Shown piece by piece: positions 37,486 to 47,285 of a DNA stretch of 64,000 bases. The notes below the pieces were generated by a model. The model was not told where the DNA came from and searched no databases. It was given only the letters and a program-made list of their open reading frames with translations. Each line of letters starts with the position of its first letter. The first letter of the stretch is position 1. Made by a program: the position numbers and the translations under genes. Origin of the DNA: Platycnemis pennipes (lineage: Eukaryota; Arthropoda; Insecta; Odonata; Platycnemididae); the NCBI GenBank assembly GCA_933228895.1, contig OW121849.1, positions 37,914,354 to 37,978,353 on the forward strand, given 5' to 3'.

Positions 37486-38809
37486 TCTTAGTCAATCACG
37501 AGCCCTTTTGCTCACAGAAAAAGTTTTATTCATAAAGGATATCATATTCACCACGATTGGTAAAGTATTTTATTCTAGTCAACAGATAGCTAATACATTT
37601 CAGTAAAGTATATATCACGTGTGTGCATGCACCTTGTTATTAATCACTTTTCACATAAAAAAAGTTCACTCTTCATCTAAAAATACCTAAGTGTGTTGCT
37701 CCACAAGCCACCATGAGGGCCATATGAATGCAGGTGACTCGACGTAAAACGCGTATGCACACGAATCTTCTTTTAATACAACACAAGCATTCATAAAATT
37801 CAAGAGAGTAGAATTATGTAGTATTAAATGGTTAGCTGTTTGGCGAATTGAGTGGAGACCTACGTCATACCAATTTCTGGCTTATGAATATAACGATGCA
37901 GCTTTTCATGGGTTTATTAAGTATTTTATGTGACCAGAATTCATGTCTCACTTGAATGCGACACTAAATATCTTTGTTCTGGCTTTGAGCCTCTCCTTGT
38001 AATGCTCTTCATTCCGATGGGATTTAAACGTCTTTAGAAAAGCAATGTACCTTAAATTTCACCGAAAGGTTTATCCAGTGCACTAACCAGCTACCTGATA
38101 AAGAACACCTGCTCTAACTATTTAACTCTGAACAGCGGATTGCTAGCTCTTCGAGCTGTCATTCTGACACCAACATACATTGGATTTCGCGATGGTTAAT
38201 CGATCTCTCCCTGGTAAATATGACTGTCTTTATATATTCCTCGTCTTGTGAAATACCATGCCTCCCTAAGGAGTTGGTGAGTTTTCCAAGGCTAATAGAG
38301 TGGTTTACAGCCCTTCAGTGTGAATCTACTTGAGCCAAGAACCGAAGCGTCGTGAAGGGGAGATGATGGATGAGCTAGGGGGAGTGGGGGGCGGTGTTAA
38401 AGCCTCTGCTTAAGTGGGGTTGCGAAGCCCCTTACCAAGTGCGTCCCCTGGTGCCGTGCGATAGCATAGCAGCCTCTGCACGGGCATGCGTGCGTGAAGT
38501 ATGAATTTGCGTGCCCGAAATTGGCTTACGCGAGAAAGTGACAACGCAGGGTGGAAATAAAAGGATTGTGTGGAAATGGAATTTTGCCCTTGTCACTTGC
38601 GGGTGATTGTCGCTAGCTTAGACGCCCCTTATCGCCTGGAAATTTTTGGTGAGGCTAGAATCCACGCCTCGCCTGCTCAACTTAGTGGGTATTGAAAAGG
38701 ATTTATTTGTGCGCGGGCCCTTTTTTGTCATGCACTCCGTCCCCAGATAACACATATGATACCCTTTTCAGTATCAAATGAGAGTAAGTACGTTCGACTA
38801 GGTTGATCG
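37486..38809. other. Non-coding, GC rises after 38,340
   Basis: The part at 38,340-38,720 is richer in G+C and CpG (for example GGGGGAGTGGGGGGCGGTG) but not pyrimidine-pure. It has no long frame. Nothing recognised. Confidence 0.4.
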
Positions 38810-38985
38810 GCTTGTTAGAATGGCTAGAAAAACCTTTCTATCACGTGGGTCTGGATACGAATCCCGGATGAGGCTGAGAGGAGTTTCTTTACGGAGGGCG
38901 TATTGATTTCAGTACTACGTCCATCGGATGTGACGTTAAACCGATGGTTCCTTAGTGTGTTCCATGATGAGCAATCTCTCTTCTC
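38810..38985 (+). mobile_element. tRNA-derived SINE, family A copy
   Basis: Degenerate box A in GTTAGAATGGCTAGAAAAAC and box B GGATACGAATCCC, then the family-A body blocks TTCAGTACTACGTCCATCGG and GTGACGTTAAACCGATGG. It is the only plus-strand copy in the window and stops where the next SINE begins. Confidence 0.6.
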
Positions 38986-39007
38986 TTTTCCCTGTATTTT
39001 ATATTTC

Positions 39008-39300
39008 GGTGTCGTGGTGGCCTAGTGGGTAGAGCACTGAGCTACTGACCCGAGGGTCCCGGGTTCAAATCCCTGGCAAGAGCCTTTCTGGACACCCCCC
39101 ATCTAAAATCCTCGTGATTCGATTTTCTACGTGTCAGAATTTCGTAGTAGATCGCAGGTGGCCCAGGGAAAGGAATTGGCCCCCCTACCCTGAATGTGTG
39201 AATTTCGCACGCTATTCCCATAATACGGGGTGAGCTCTACTCTCACATATCAAAAACCAACTTTCGGGTTGAATCACTGAGTGAGTGATCCAATAAATCA
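39008..39300 (+). mobile_element. tRNA-derived SINE, family C
   Basis: The head at 39,008-39,084 has an excellent box A (TGGCCTAGTGGGTAGAGCA) and box B (GGTTCAAATCC), spaced as in tRNA genes. The body runs on through GATTCGATTTTCTACGTG, GGTGGCCCAGGGAAAGG and CACTGAGTGAGTGATCC, and ends near AATAAATCATA. The first 77 nt fold only partly as a cloverleaf: the acceptor ends (GGTGTCG and AAGAGCC) do not pair. The head is therefore a SINE promoter and not a tRNA gene. It adjoins the family-A SINE immediately upstream. Confidence 0.75.
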
Positions 39301-39744
39301 TATACCTATTCTAAGAGGCGCAAATGTGACAGCTGCACGTCACCTCACCCCCCAATTAACGTACTGGCGTTCTTGCAGTAAATGTGCCCAGTAAAAATAT
39401 CTTATTGTATTCACACCTTCAAATGTATTGTTAATTTGGCACAATGTGGATCATCAAGTCGTTAAGCGGCCTTTCCCAAGGATAATTACTCTGACGGGAG
39501 AGAATTACCCCTTTTCATCACATTGCAATAATGTTTTCAAATTAAAAGAAGCCTGTATGAAAATGAGAAGCTTTTACATGTGCATCTGTAATGCAACCTG
39601 ATTTGAAACGGCTTTTCTCCCATGAACAACATAATCTCGGTAGTCTAATTTGTAGAGGGCCTGAAAAATATTTGCGAAAACAACCAGCGATTAGTTACTT
39701 GACATCTGCTTGTCTGTTGCATTGAATTTCACAGGGAACGCAAA
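39301..39744. other. Non-coding stretch, nothing recognised
   Basis: AT-rich unique-looking sequence between two mobile insertions. Confidence 0.4.
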
Positions 39745-39759
39745 CATATGCTTAACGCA

Positions 39760-39925
39760 ATCTCAGGTTTTCACGACGTTGACAATTTGAGACCGGCATC
39801 CAGTATGGTTGCGTCCGCGTGCGTTGTTTTATCACAAAATCCTTTACCTGAGGACGAGAGTAGGAGAGATGGCGAAACTGTTGTGCTAACAGCGCAGCGG
39901 ACGGAGCCCAAAAGGATGCCGGTCG
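39760..39925 (+). mobile_element. 166-bp hammerhead-bearing retro-insertion
   Basis: The 15-bp sequence CATATGCTTAACGCA occurs exactly at 39,745-39,759 and 39,926-39,940 and flanks a 166-bp insert, as expected for target-primed retrotransposition. The insert is highly structured: GACCGGCATCC (39,791-39,801) pairs perfectly with GGATGCCGGTC (39,914-39,924). Inside that, CGTCCGC (39,812-39,818) pairs with GCGGACG (39,897-39,903), extended by TGCG/CGCA. Enclosed is CTGAGGA (39,848-39,854) and GGCGAAACTGTTGTG (39,871-39,885), matching the hammerhead-like PLE ends elsewhere in the window except that the cleavage triplet is GTG where GTC is expected. There is no coding capacity. It may be a short non-autonomous PLE derivative or retrozyme-like unit. 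Confidence 0.7.
39848..39885 (+). ncRNA. Hammerhead-like core inside the 166-bp insertion
   Basis: CTGAGGA fits CTGANGA and is followed by a GAGAGTAGGAGAGATG loop segment, then GGCGAAAC, TGTT and GTG. A helix outside it (39,812-39,826 with 39,887-39,903) could serve as stem I. The final G of GTG is unfavourable for cleavage, so this copy may be inactive. Confidence 0.45.
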
Positions 39926-39940
39926 CATATGCTTAACGCA

Positions 39941-41287
39941 TGAAATGAATTAATTCGTAGTTACTAATTAAGTACTAGCATGCATCTGTCTCCTGGTGTA
40001 CCTATACTTTTTGCTACATAGCAGAACTTAGAATATCTCAGGATAATATCTCTTGTTAGTTGTGTGTACCTAAATTATATTTAGTGGTCATACACACCCG
40101 GTCATACACTGTCCTGGTAGTCTGCACCGTTAAATGTAGATGAAATTGTAATGAAAAAATATGTGGATTTTAGTAGTTATTAAACGCAAACTATTTAACG
40201 CGCAGCAAAATAATTCGGAACTGGATAGAAAACGTTTTTGCTTAAGGGCTATACTACGTATTCAGTCACTTCAGTGTGTACACCAATCTTAAAACTGTGG
40301 CATGTGCGGGAGGGAATCTGATAGTAGATAAGATATAAAGACGAAAAGGCATTTGTAGGCATGCGGGTAGACGATTGAAAAAAGAGATGAACATAGATGT
40401 TAAGGCAGTGAGAGAGAAGGATAGGGAAGTTCCTCGAGGGACTTCCCTATCTCTCTCACTACATTACAAGCAGAGCAGGTGGATGTATTGGTGGGGAGTA
40501 ATAGGGAGAATATAAGATCAACGGAGTAGAGCGTAGACAAAAATAATAGTTTGGAAGTGGCTTCAGTTGATATTGGGGAAAGGAAATTGTGTTAAGTGTA
40601 AGTGAAAATAGAGATAGAAATGATATTTTTAAGGGAAAAGATTGGATCTTATATTCAAATGAGCGGAGGAACATTCATGAAACTATTCTTATTCTGGAGT
40701 AAATGTACAGCAAAGCAGTACCGGATTGCCCCATTCACGATTGACAAAGCTTTTTGCTATATCAACATTGATTCAATGCAAATTCTGAGAAAGAACCTTT
40801 TTTATCATTGATAAGAATAATTTTGAAAACAAATAAAGCACGCTGGTATTTGAATAGAAAGTAAAAAAAAAGTATCTATAAAAGGATATGTTGCTCTTCC
40901 TCGCTTAAAATCTACTTAAGTTAATGAGAGATGATTAATTTGAATTAATACTTATTTGTAAAATTATATCCAAACAATACCGAAAAAGGTTACATGTGGA
41001 AGGGGTAGAACATCACTAGGTATATATTAATGTCAAGAATTTAAAACTTTGTTTAGCTACTGCAATATGGCGTCTTTAACTGAATTTAAATTCTAAAACA
41101 AATGGAATTCACCTTAGGGATAATGCATGATATGACTGAGGCATATGAAATACAATCGATCGGTATTTACTGATATAGAGTATCTTTAGATAATATAGTT
41201 GGAACCAATTTAGAGTGATAGAAATATTTAACACCTACCGGCGCAAAATAGTGCATTTAAATGATTGTAAAGTATGCACGTGACAGA
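39941..41287. other. AT-rich stretch containing a hairpin
   Basis: Apart from the palindrome at 40,408-40,459 nothing was recognised. Confidence 0.4.
40408..40459. repeat. Short near-perfect palindrome
   Basis: GATAGGGAAGT and ACTTCCCTATC are inverted around TCCTCGAGGG, and the pairing extends outward through GTGAGAGAG / CTCTCTCAC with two unpaired bases on one side. It would form a hairpin of about 20 bp. No target duplication was seen. Confidence 0.75.
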
Positions 41288-41423
41288 GATTTGTATAATC
41301 TTGTCTCTCTGATTTGTATAATCTTGTCTCTCTGATTTGTATAATCTTGTCTCTCTGATTTGTATAATCTTGTCTCTCTGATTTGTATAATCTTGTCTCT
41401 CTGATTTGTATAATTTTATATAA
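41288..41423 (+). repeat. 23-bp tandem array, five and a half copies
   Basis: The unit TTGTATAATCTTGTCTCTCT plus GAT starts at 41,291, 41,314, 41,337, 41,360 and 41,383. A diverged partial copy starts at 41,406. The five full copies are identical, which points to recent expansion or gene-conversion-like homogenisation. There are no unique spacers, so it is not a CRISPR array. Confidence 0.92.
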
Positions 41424-42154
41424 TCTCTGAAAGTGGAAGGTGATCAGTAAACAATACTTTGAAAGGAAAATTGAAAATTTTTATTTCAATGATTTTATCT
41501 CTTCTATATTGTATGGTACGTTTAAAACACTTTATGATTTAGCATAATTTTACTTTGATTTCAAAATAAAAAAGAGGCATTCAAGGAACATATTACTTTT
41601 GGTTGCCGACGCAAATCAAAAATGTATTCCTGGTGAGTATGAGTTCTTAGCCACGCAATGGCGTGCCATAGAAGTTCAGAGGTTACTGTTAAGACTCATA
41701 AGTATTTCTACGCCCATTATTTGGGAAATAAAAGTCTACCGGATGATCTACCTGCCGGTAAAGCATAATTAGATTATCATCTTGTTTAGCTTTTTCAATC
41801 CAGTCACTTGCCAGCTTTTTCAATTCAGTCAATTGCTAGTTATCCTCCCCTCGGATGTATTACCACATGTAAGACCACTTGTTTCTTGTACCTTCTGCTA
41901 ACGGACACGGGACTCTGTTTTTTAGCAAATTGATGGGCCGTGAACTTGCCGCGAAAAACTTAACGGCATATCCCGCTGAAGTTGCATAATAGCACAATAG
42001 TTATAAAGTAAGTACCCTAGGTGTTATACAAATCGGCTTTAGTGTCATGGACGGTGGCGCCATGCGTACGACTACGACAGCTTTGTGACATAAAATATCT
42101 AGCAGTTCGGCTATATCATGCTCCTTTAAAGCCTTTAAATATCCAAAGAGGAAG
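41424..42154. other. AT-rich stretch, nothing recognised
   Basis: Contains a short direct repeat near 41,790-41,830 (AGCTTTTTCAATCCAGTCA and AGCTTTTTCAATTCAGTCA). Confidence 0.45.
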
Positions 42155-42373
42155 AGGACGTCTAGGTAGCTTAACTGGTCAAAGCACTTTGTCTGAAATC
42201 ATGAGAACCGTGTTCGAGTTCCGGTCCAGGCGAGAGATTTTTTTCTCCGTGGAATTCCTGCTATTGTTCTGTTTGATGGGACAACATTTAAAGTTGCAAG
42301 TAGTTGGCGTTGCGTGGGTATTCCATTCAGCTCCTGTCTGTGAAGATGAGCTTCGTGTCCGCCCCCCCCCCCC
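42155..42373 (+). mobile_element. tRNA-derived SINE, family D
   Basis: The head at about 42,157-42,233 has box A TAGCTTAACTGGTCAAAGC and box B GTGTTCGAGTTCC, with tRNA-like spacing. A body of about 130 nt follows (TTTTTTTCTCCGTGGAATTC onward). It ends near a run of C at 42,361-42,373. The 150-codon open frame across this region (42,021-42,473) is an accident of the repeat. The body does not match families A to C. Confidence 0.6.
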
Positions 42374-44399
42374 ACCTCTCACCCCATGTTCTTCATCCAG
42401 TAGAAATGCGTCGCTGTCTGAGCGCCCTTTCTCTCTCCTGCATATTTCAGTCGCAGGTGAGAAAGGTTCTTGAACTCGGCTGGGGTAAAAGAATCATACA
42501 GTCTCGCAGAATCGAAACGGCTAAGTTCTGTCCCGCGGAGCCATTTTAAGGGACGACGAAATGGATATGTATTTGCCTGCAGGTCTGATTTTGCTTAGTA
42601 TATTTTTCAAAAAGCTAGAGTGAATGGGTAATGTGGAGGGAAGGGCCAAAATTACACGATCCATGAATGTCTACCGCTAAGTTGGAAGTTTAAAACCGAT
42701 ATTCAGTCGTACAATGTGACTGTAGAAGTTTCTTTTGAGAGGTTTGCAAAAATACGGGATCAGCATATTGAAATTTGAATTCATATTTAGTTTGGGTTAG
42801 TCTAATCATGCACAAGACCCGGACCAAAATTTGTAAAAATGTTTTAAAAATATTCTCGAAAATAAAATGCATTTCATTTATTCTTCAAAATAAATAGTTC
42901 CACCGAAAATGTTATGCAACTTTCCATTATATTCGTTAAATGCATATTTTCAACTGCTCAAGTTGTTAGCGTTAATAAGCATCGTCATATACCTACCATG
43001 CGTCATTGACTTTTCCTTTAATGGAATGAATATTATTAAATAAATTATTCTCCAATCGCACTGTGGACCGACTGATCCATGTTCTAAAAATAGAATATGG
43101 ATCCCAATTCATTGTTCCTTTTTCCAGCCTTAGCAAAACTTTGCAATTCGGAGCGCTTAGAAGTTAGATGGTACTTGAGTTGGGAATTTTCCAGTACTTG
43201 GGAAGTCGTATGCATAAATATGCAACACAAATGCGCACGTATACCCACAATATGAAACTCCGGCTCATGAGCTAGGAGTTAGGCACGTGATTCCGTTACA
43301 GAGTAGTCATCAGCAGTAAGAAAGACAAATAAAAATTTGGCTGCTCACAGAATCCCATTTACAACTCAAAAAACTGTCAAATTCTTTCCAGTTCCATAAA
43401 TTACTTTAAGTTTTCTTGCCTGCATTCATATTTACGCCAAACTTTGTTCTTTCATTGCTTGCCATTTTTCAATTGCAAGTTGCCCACTGCCATTCCTGTA
43501 TTTTGTTACCGTCATAGTGTTCTCACACTGAAACATTTAAGCAAAACACAAGATTGTAGCCTCAAAACCTTAAATGCTAACGTTAAGAAAGTACTGATCT
43601 CCTTCAGGAAACTAATCAAGGTCTCTTATCTAGCCGTCTTGGTTCGTATCCGTCTTCGCTCGTATCATATTATATTGTTCCCCTGCCGCAACCCTATGGC
43701 GGCTTGTAGGTTAATATGTAGATGGATTAGGTATCTGTTTTTTATTTCTATCCTGTGCATGAATTATAAGCCCAGCACAACTTCTGGAGGTATCTTATAT
43801 TTTAATTTATGGGCTTCTATTTTTAGTGATATTAATTTGATTATGGTTCCAGTTATTGACAAAAAAGACACTGCTTGGTGAGAAAAGGTTCCCTTAAATC
43901 CTCCCTTAACTGAAATGTGGCATGTTAGTGTCCTCTATGCTCACATTGTGAATGTCTCGCCGATGTTGAAGCCCGAGTTTAATTTATATTTGTTCAGGGT
44001 ATGGCACGGAATATGACCAGAATTTTTAAATAAAATTAAGGTTGAAGGCTTTGAGGGCGTGGATGATACATTGTAAGTAAAAGAAAAACACGTAAAAATA
44101 ATAATAGAAAACTATGAAAGTAAGCATTGCATATTTTATTGTCACCCGACTTAAATCGAAATGCAAAATTTTATCGTTGTATAACGTGGTAAAATGAGTC
44201 GTAAGAAGCTTGCAAGTTTTTTCTGGAGGGATTTAAATCATTTAAAGTTGAAGAGAAGCATTTGCAAATGCTCATGTCCCAAGGCGAAACAATGAATTGG
44301 AAGGATTAATCGGTTGCGGTGGTGATTTCGCTCTCCTTTAATATTCCAATTGAAAAAAAAATCTTCGAAAAGGTCATTCAAATTCCGGGCCATTTCCGA
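42374..44399. other. Mostly AT-rich, nothing recognised
   Basis: The open frame at 43,444-43,881 (145 codons) has no domain, signal peptide or repeat relation that I can see. I do not call it a gene. Confidence 0.4.
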
Positions 44400-44660
44400 T
44401 TGCTTTCATCTCCCGCCTGCCTCCCCTTCGATAGGGAGTCGCGTCCGCCCACAGCAACGGCCACGGCGCCAAACCCTTCCAGCCTTCGCCTTCTTTGTCC
44501 CCCCGCCCCACCCCTCCTTTCCTACATGGGAACGTCTCCCCACCCACGCCTCCTCCTTCTATTCCCATTCGCAAACCATATTTTTCCTTCCTTCCAGCCT
44601 CTCTCTTCACATCTTCTCGACTTTTGTCTTTTCTATCTCCTTCCTGCCATGACACACATC
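44400..44660. other. Pyrimidine-rich island
   Basis: C/T-rich + strand with CpG near its start (GTCGCGTCCGCCC). Overlapping chance frames occur in all + frames. Confidence 0.5.
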
Positions 44661-46599
44661 CGCTCCCACACTTTTTATTACGTTCGTTGGTGGAGAATGA
44701 AAACAGATACTTAAAATAGTATCTCTATTGTTCATGTTGTGTAATTCGTTCTACTGTCATCATCATAGAAGTCAACTTAGTAAATCAAAGGAGCTACTGT
44801 CGGTAACATTATTTTTACTGTGCTCCGATGAACATTTATATAGCAATCAAGTCCATAATTAACGAATAAGGATGAAATGACTCATCTAAATAATCAGGGT
44901 ATAATCAATGTTCATAAGGAACCAGTTTCTCCCTTTTCCGTACTTTCTTAAATATTGCCTGCTGTAAATGTATTTTTTATAATTGCTAATATTTCTCAGG
45001 TAGATGTTGGACTTGAATAGCTAGCTACTTGTGGCTACCTGAAGCTACCTAGCTAACTATTTCGTGAGGCTATTCATCATCATCCCTAAATATCAACCCT
45101 TGGATTCGTTTGGCGATGTTCTCACTAGGTTCACCTATTTGCTAACATTTTCATTACAGCATAAATTTGCTATTTTGTAACTTCACCTCTTGCTTCAAAT
45201 ATTTAATGCGAAGTGATACTCCCATTCACTTTCTCTTCATCTGACCATCATGTCACAACAAGTGCCCGACTACGTTATCCCTTAATCTTTACAGAATTTT
45301 CAATAACTTCCCTTTCCTCCTAGTCTTCTTAGAACTTCTTACCTTACTTTACTTGGTCTATCCAAATTCTCTCAGTCAATGCAAGTTGCATTCATTAACT
45401 TTTATTCTCTAAGTGATTAATGCTACAATTTGTGGCAAAACTGCAAAGAAGCTCTATATTACATGTATTCTATCGGTGAAAGTATATTAAAATGGACCAT
45501 TTCCTCTGTAACTGAGTAAGTGATGATATGCCTTGCTTTAGTCCCCATAACTTCATACCCACTTTTACACCTTCCAAACAGCTAATTGCCTTCCTAAATT
45601 TTATGTGATTTCAGTTTTGTAACTAGGTTATTTATTTTTGTAGTAGGGGATCCTTTGATCCAAAATTATCGGTAGCGTAAGTTGAACCAATAATTTCCAA
45701 AAAAACTTTATTTTGTTTGGCCCTTTATATTGTTTTTTAATATTATTTCTCAAATGCCTTCAAACTCTCAGAGAATAATGATAATTGATGACCTGTGTAA
45801 AAAATAATTGTAGCTTTTTATCCACTACTATTCCAATCAGATGAAAAAATAACATAAGGTAGCACATTCCATGAATTTTTAAGGCTGCCAGGATTACTTA
45901 GAATAACGTTCAGTGTCATGCTTAAAATTTTCCTAAAATAATCAGTATTAAAATAATTAGTTATATTATGGATGGGTGTTGGGACTTTTAACCCTGTGAA
46001 TAACAAGATAGACTACCAGACTATTGCTTGCGGATTGCTGTCCGGTTTCGGGAACGGGTGCTTAGAGAAGCCATAGTAGTTCCTCCGCTGGGAAACCTTA
46101 ATGACGGGAATCAGAATTGATATCCCGACATCCCTATAGTACTCAGGTTCCGTGGAGGTTTGAATAGCATTAAAGCTACATACAGAGAGCCTTGCTAGTA
46201 TATGCAGATACAATATTTCATATTTTAGTACCGATAAATGAGCATCATTTACGTACATGCATACCAATGTATCGTCGGCACACATGCTGATAAATTAAAG
46301 GAATTATATGACCTTAAATCATATTAATTTGATACACATTTAACACGCCTGTCAATTAAATAAAGGTATTTTACAAATTGCATGATAGCGTAATGGATTT
46401 AATAGTTTTGTAAAGTGGAGTGCACTTTTATAAATTCATTGGAGGAACTTATCTTAATAATATGATGCTTCTTTTTAAAACCTCTATTTTCATGGTGGAC
46501 TACATTACTGGTCTACCCCATATAGCCAATTGCGAGTTCTTTAAAATTTCACTTCTCCATTTTGTTACCATGACCCCATATATTCTATTGTTTAATTTA
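44661..46599. other. AT-rich stretch, nothing assigned
   Basis: The part at 46,015-46,200 has a higher G+C content and a minus-strand frame ending SKHPFPKPDSNPQAIVW. It might be part of an unassigned repeat. A small AGCTA-rich imperfect palindrome lies at 45,019-45,058. Confidence 0.35.
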
Positions 46600-47285
46600 T
46601 GGAGACCCTCCATAAATCTCTTTTTCACCCCATTTTGCCCGCGCCTTTCCTTCTTTCTTTCTCCATCCACAGATGGCAGCATCGATGCCACCCCGTGTCC
46701 TTCAAGGAATTTGGCTTCCCAATCCTGGCTTTCCACATTCTCCCCTGTCCGCATGCACCCCTCCTCTCCTTTTTCGAGCCCATGGATTCCATTTCCCGGC
46801 CTCTCTATCCTTCTGTCCCAGCTCCCTATGTCTCTTCCCTTCCATTTTTCCTTCTCCAAGTCCCGTCCTTACCTTTCCGTCACCACCCAACCTCCTCCTT
46901 CCCCTATTTCCGGAATCCCAATTCTTCCGAGATGTTCCGTTCCCCCCCTCTTCGTCCCAATCCTGTCCTCTGTTCGCAGGTCCGTTGCCTCCCGCGTCCA
47001 TCCCTATCCCATCCGATCCCTTCTCGATACCCTAGTCCCCTCCTTTTTTTATTCCCTCGACCCATCCACCCGCCCATCCCTTTTCTCTCGTGATTCCCCT
47101 ATCAACCCCGTCCTCCTTCCTCCCCATCTATATCCAACCCCCTCCGTCCTACAGTCCTTCTTCCCTCCCCCCCCCCCCCCTAGATCTATCTCACACTCCT
47201 CTCCCGAATTAAATTCATCCCACGTACTCGAAGCCTCTTTTGATTCACTTAGCTTTGACTCTGAAACCCTCCAAAAGATCATTGT
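46600..47285. other. Pyrimidine-rich island (largest chance ORF)
   Basis: The + strand is C/T-dominated, ending with a run of 16 C at 47,166-47,181. It supports the longest open frame of the window (46,420-47,337, 305 codons). Two other + frames are open over the same span, and the product is Ser/Pro/Phe-rich without motifs. That pattern is expected of pyrimidine-only DNA, where most stop codons cannot form. Confidence 0.55.

Noticed and set aside
39008..39084. Possible functional tRNA gene
   Set aside because: Box A and B are good, but the acceptor stem does not close and the sequence continues as a SINE body.
41288..41423. Possible CRISPR-like array
   Set aside because: The 23-bp units are directly contiguous with no spacers, and the window is eukaryotic. 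It is a plain minisatellite.
43444..43881. 145-codon + strand frame
   Set aside because: No recognisable domain, signal or splice structure. AT-rich DNA of this length yields such frames by chance.
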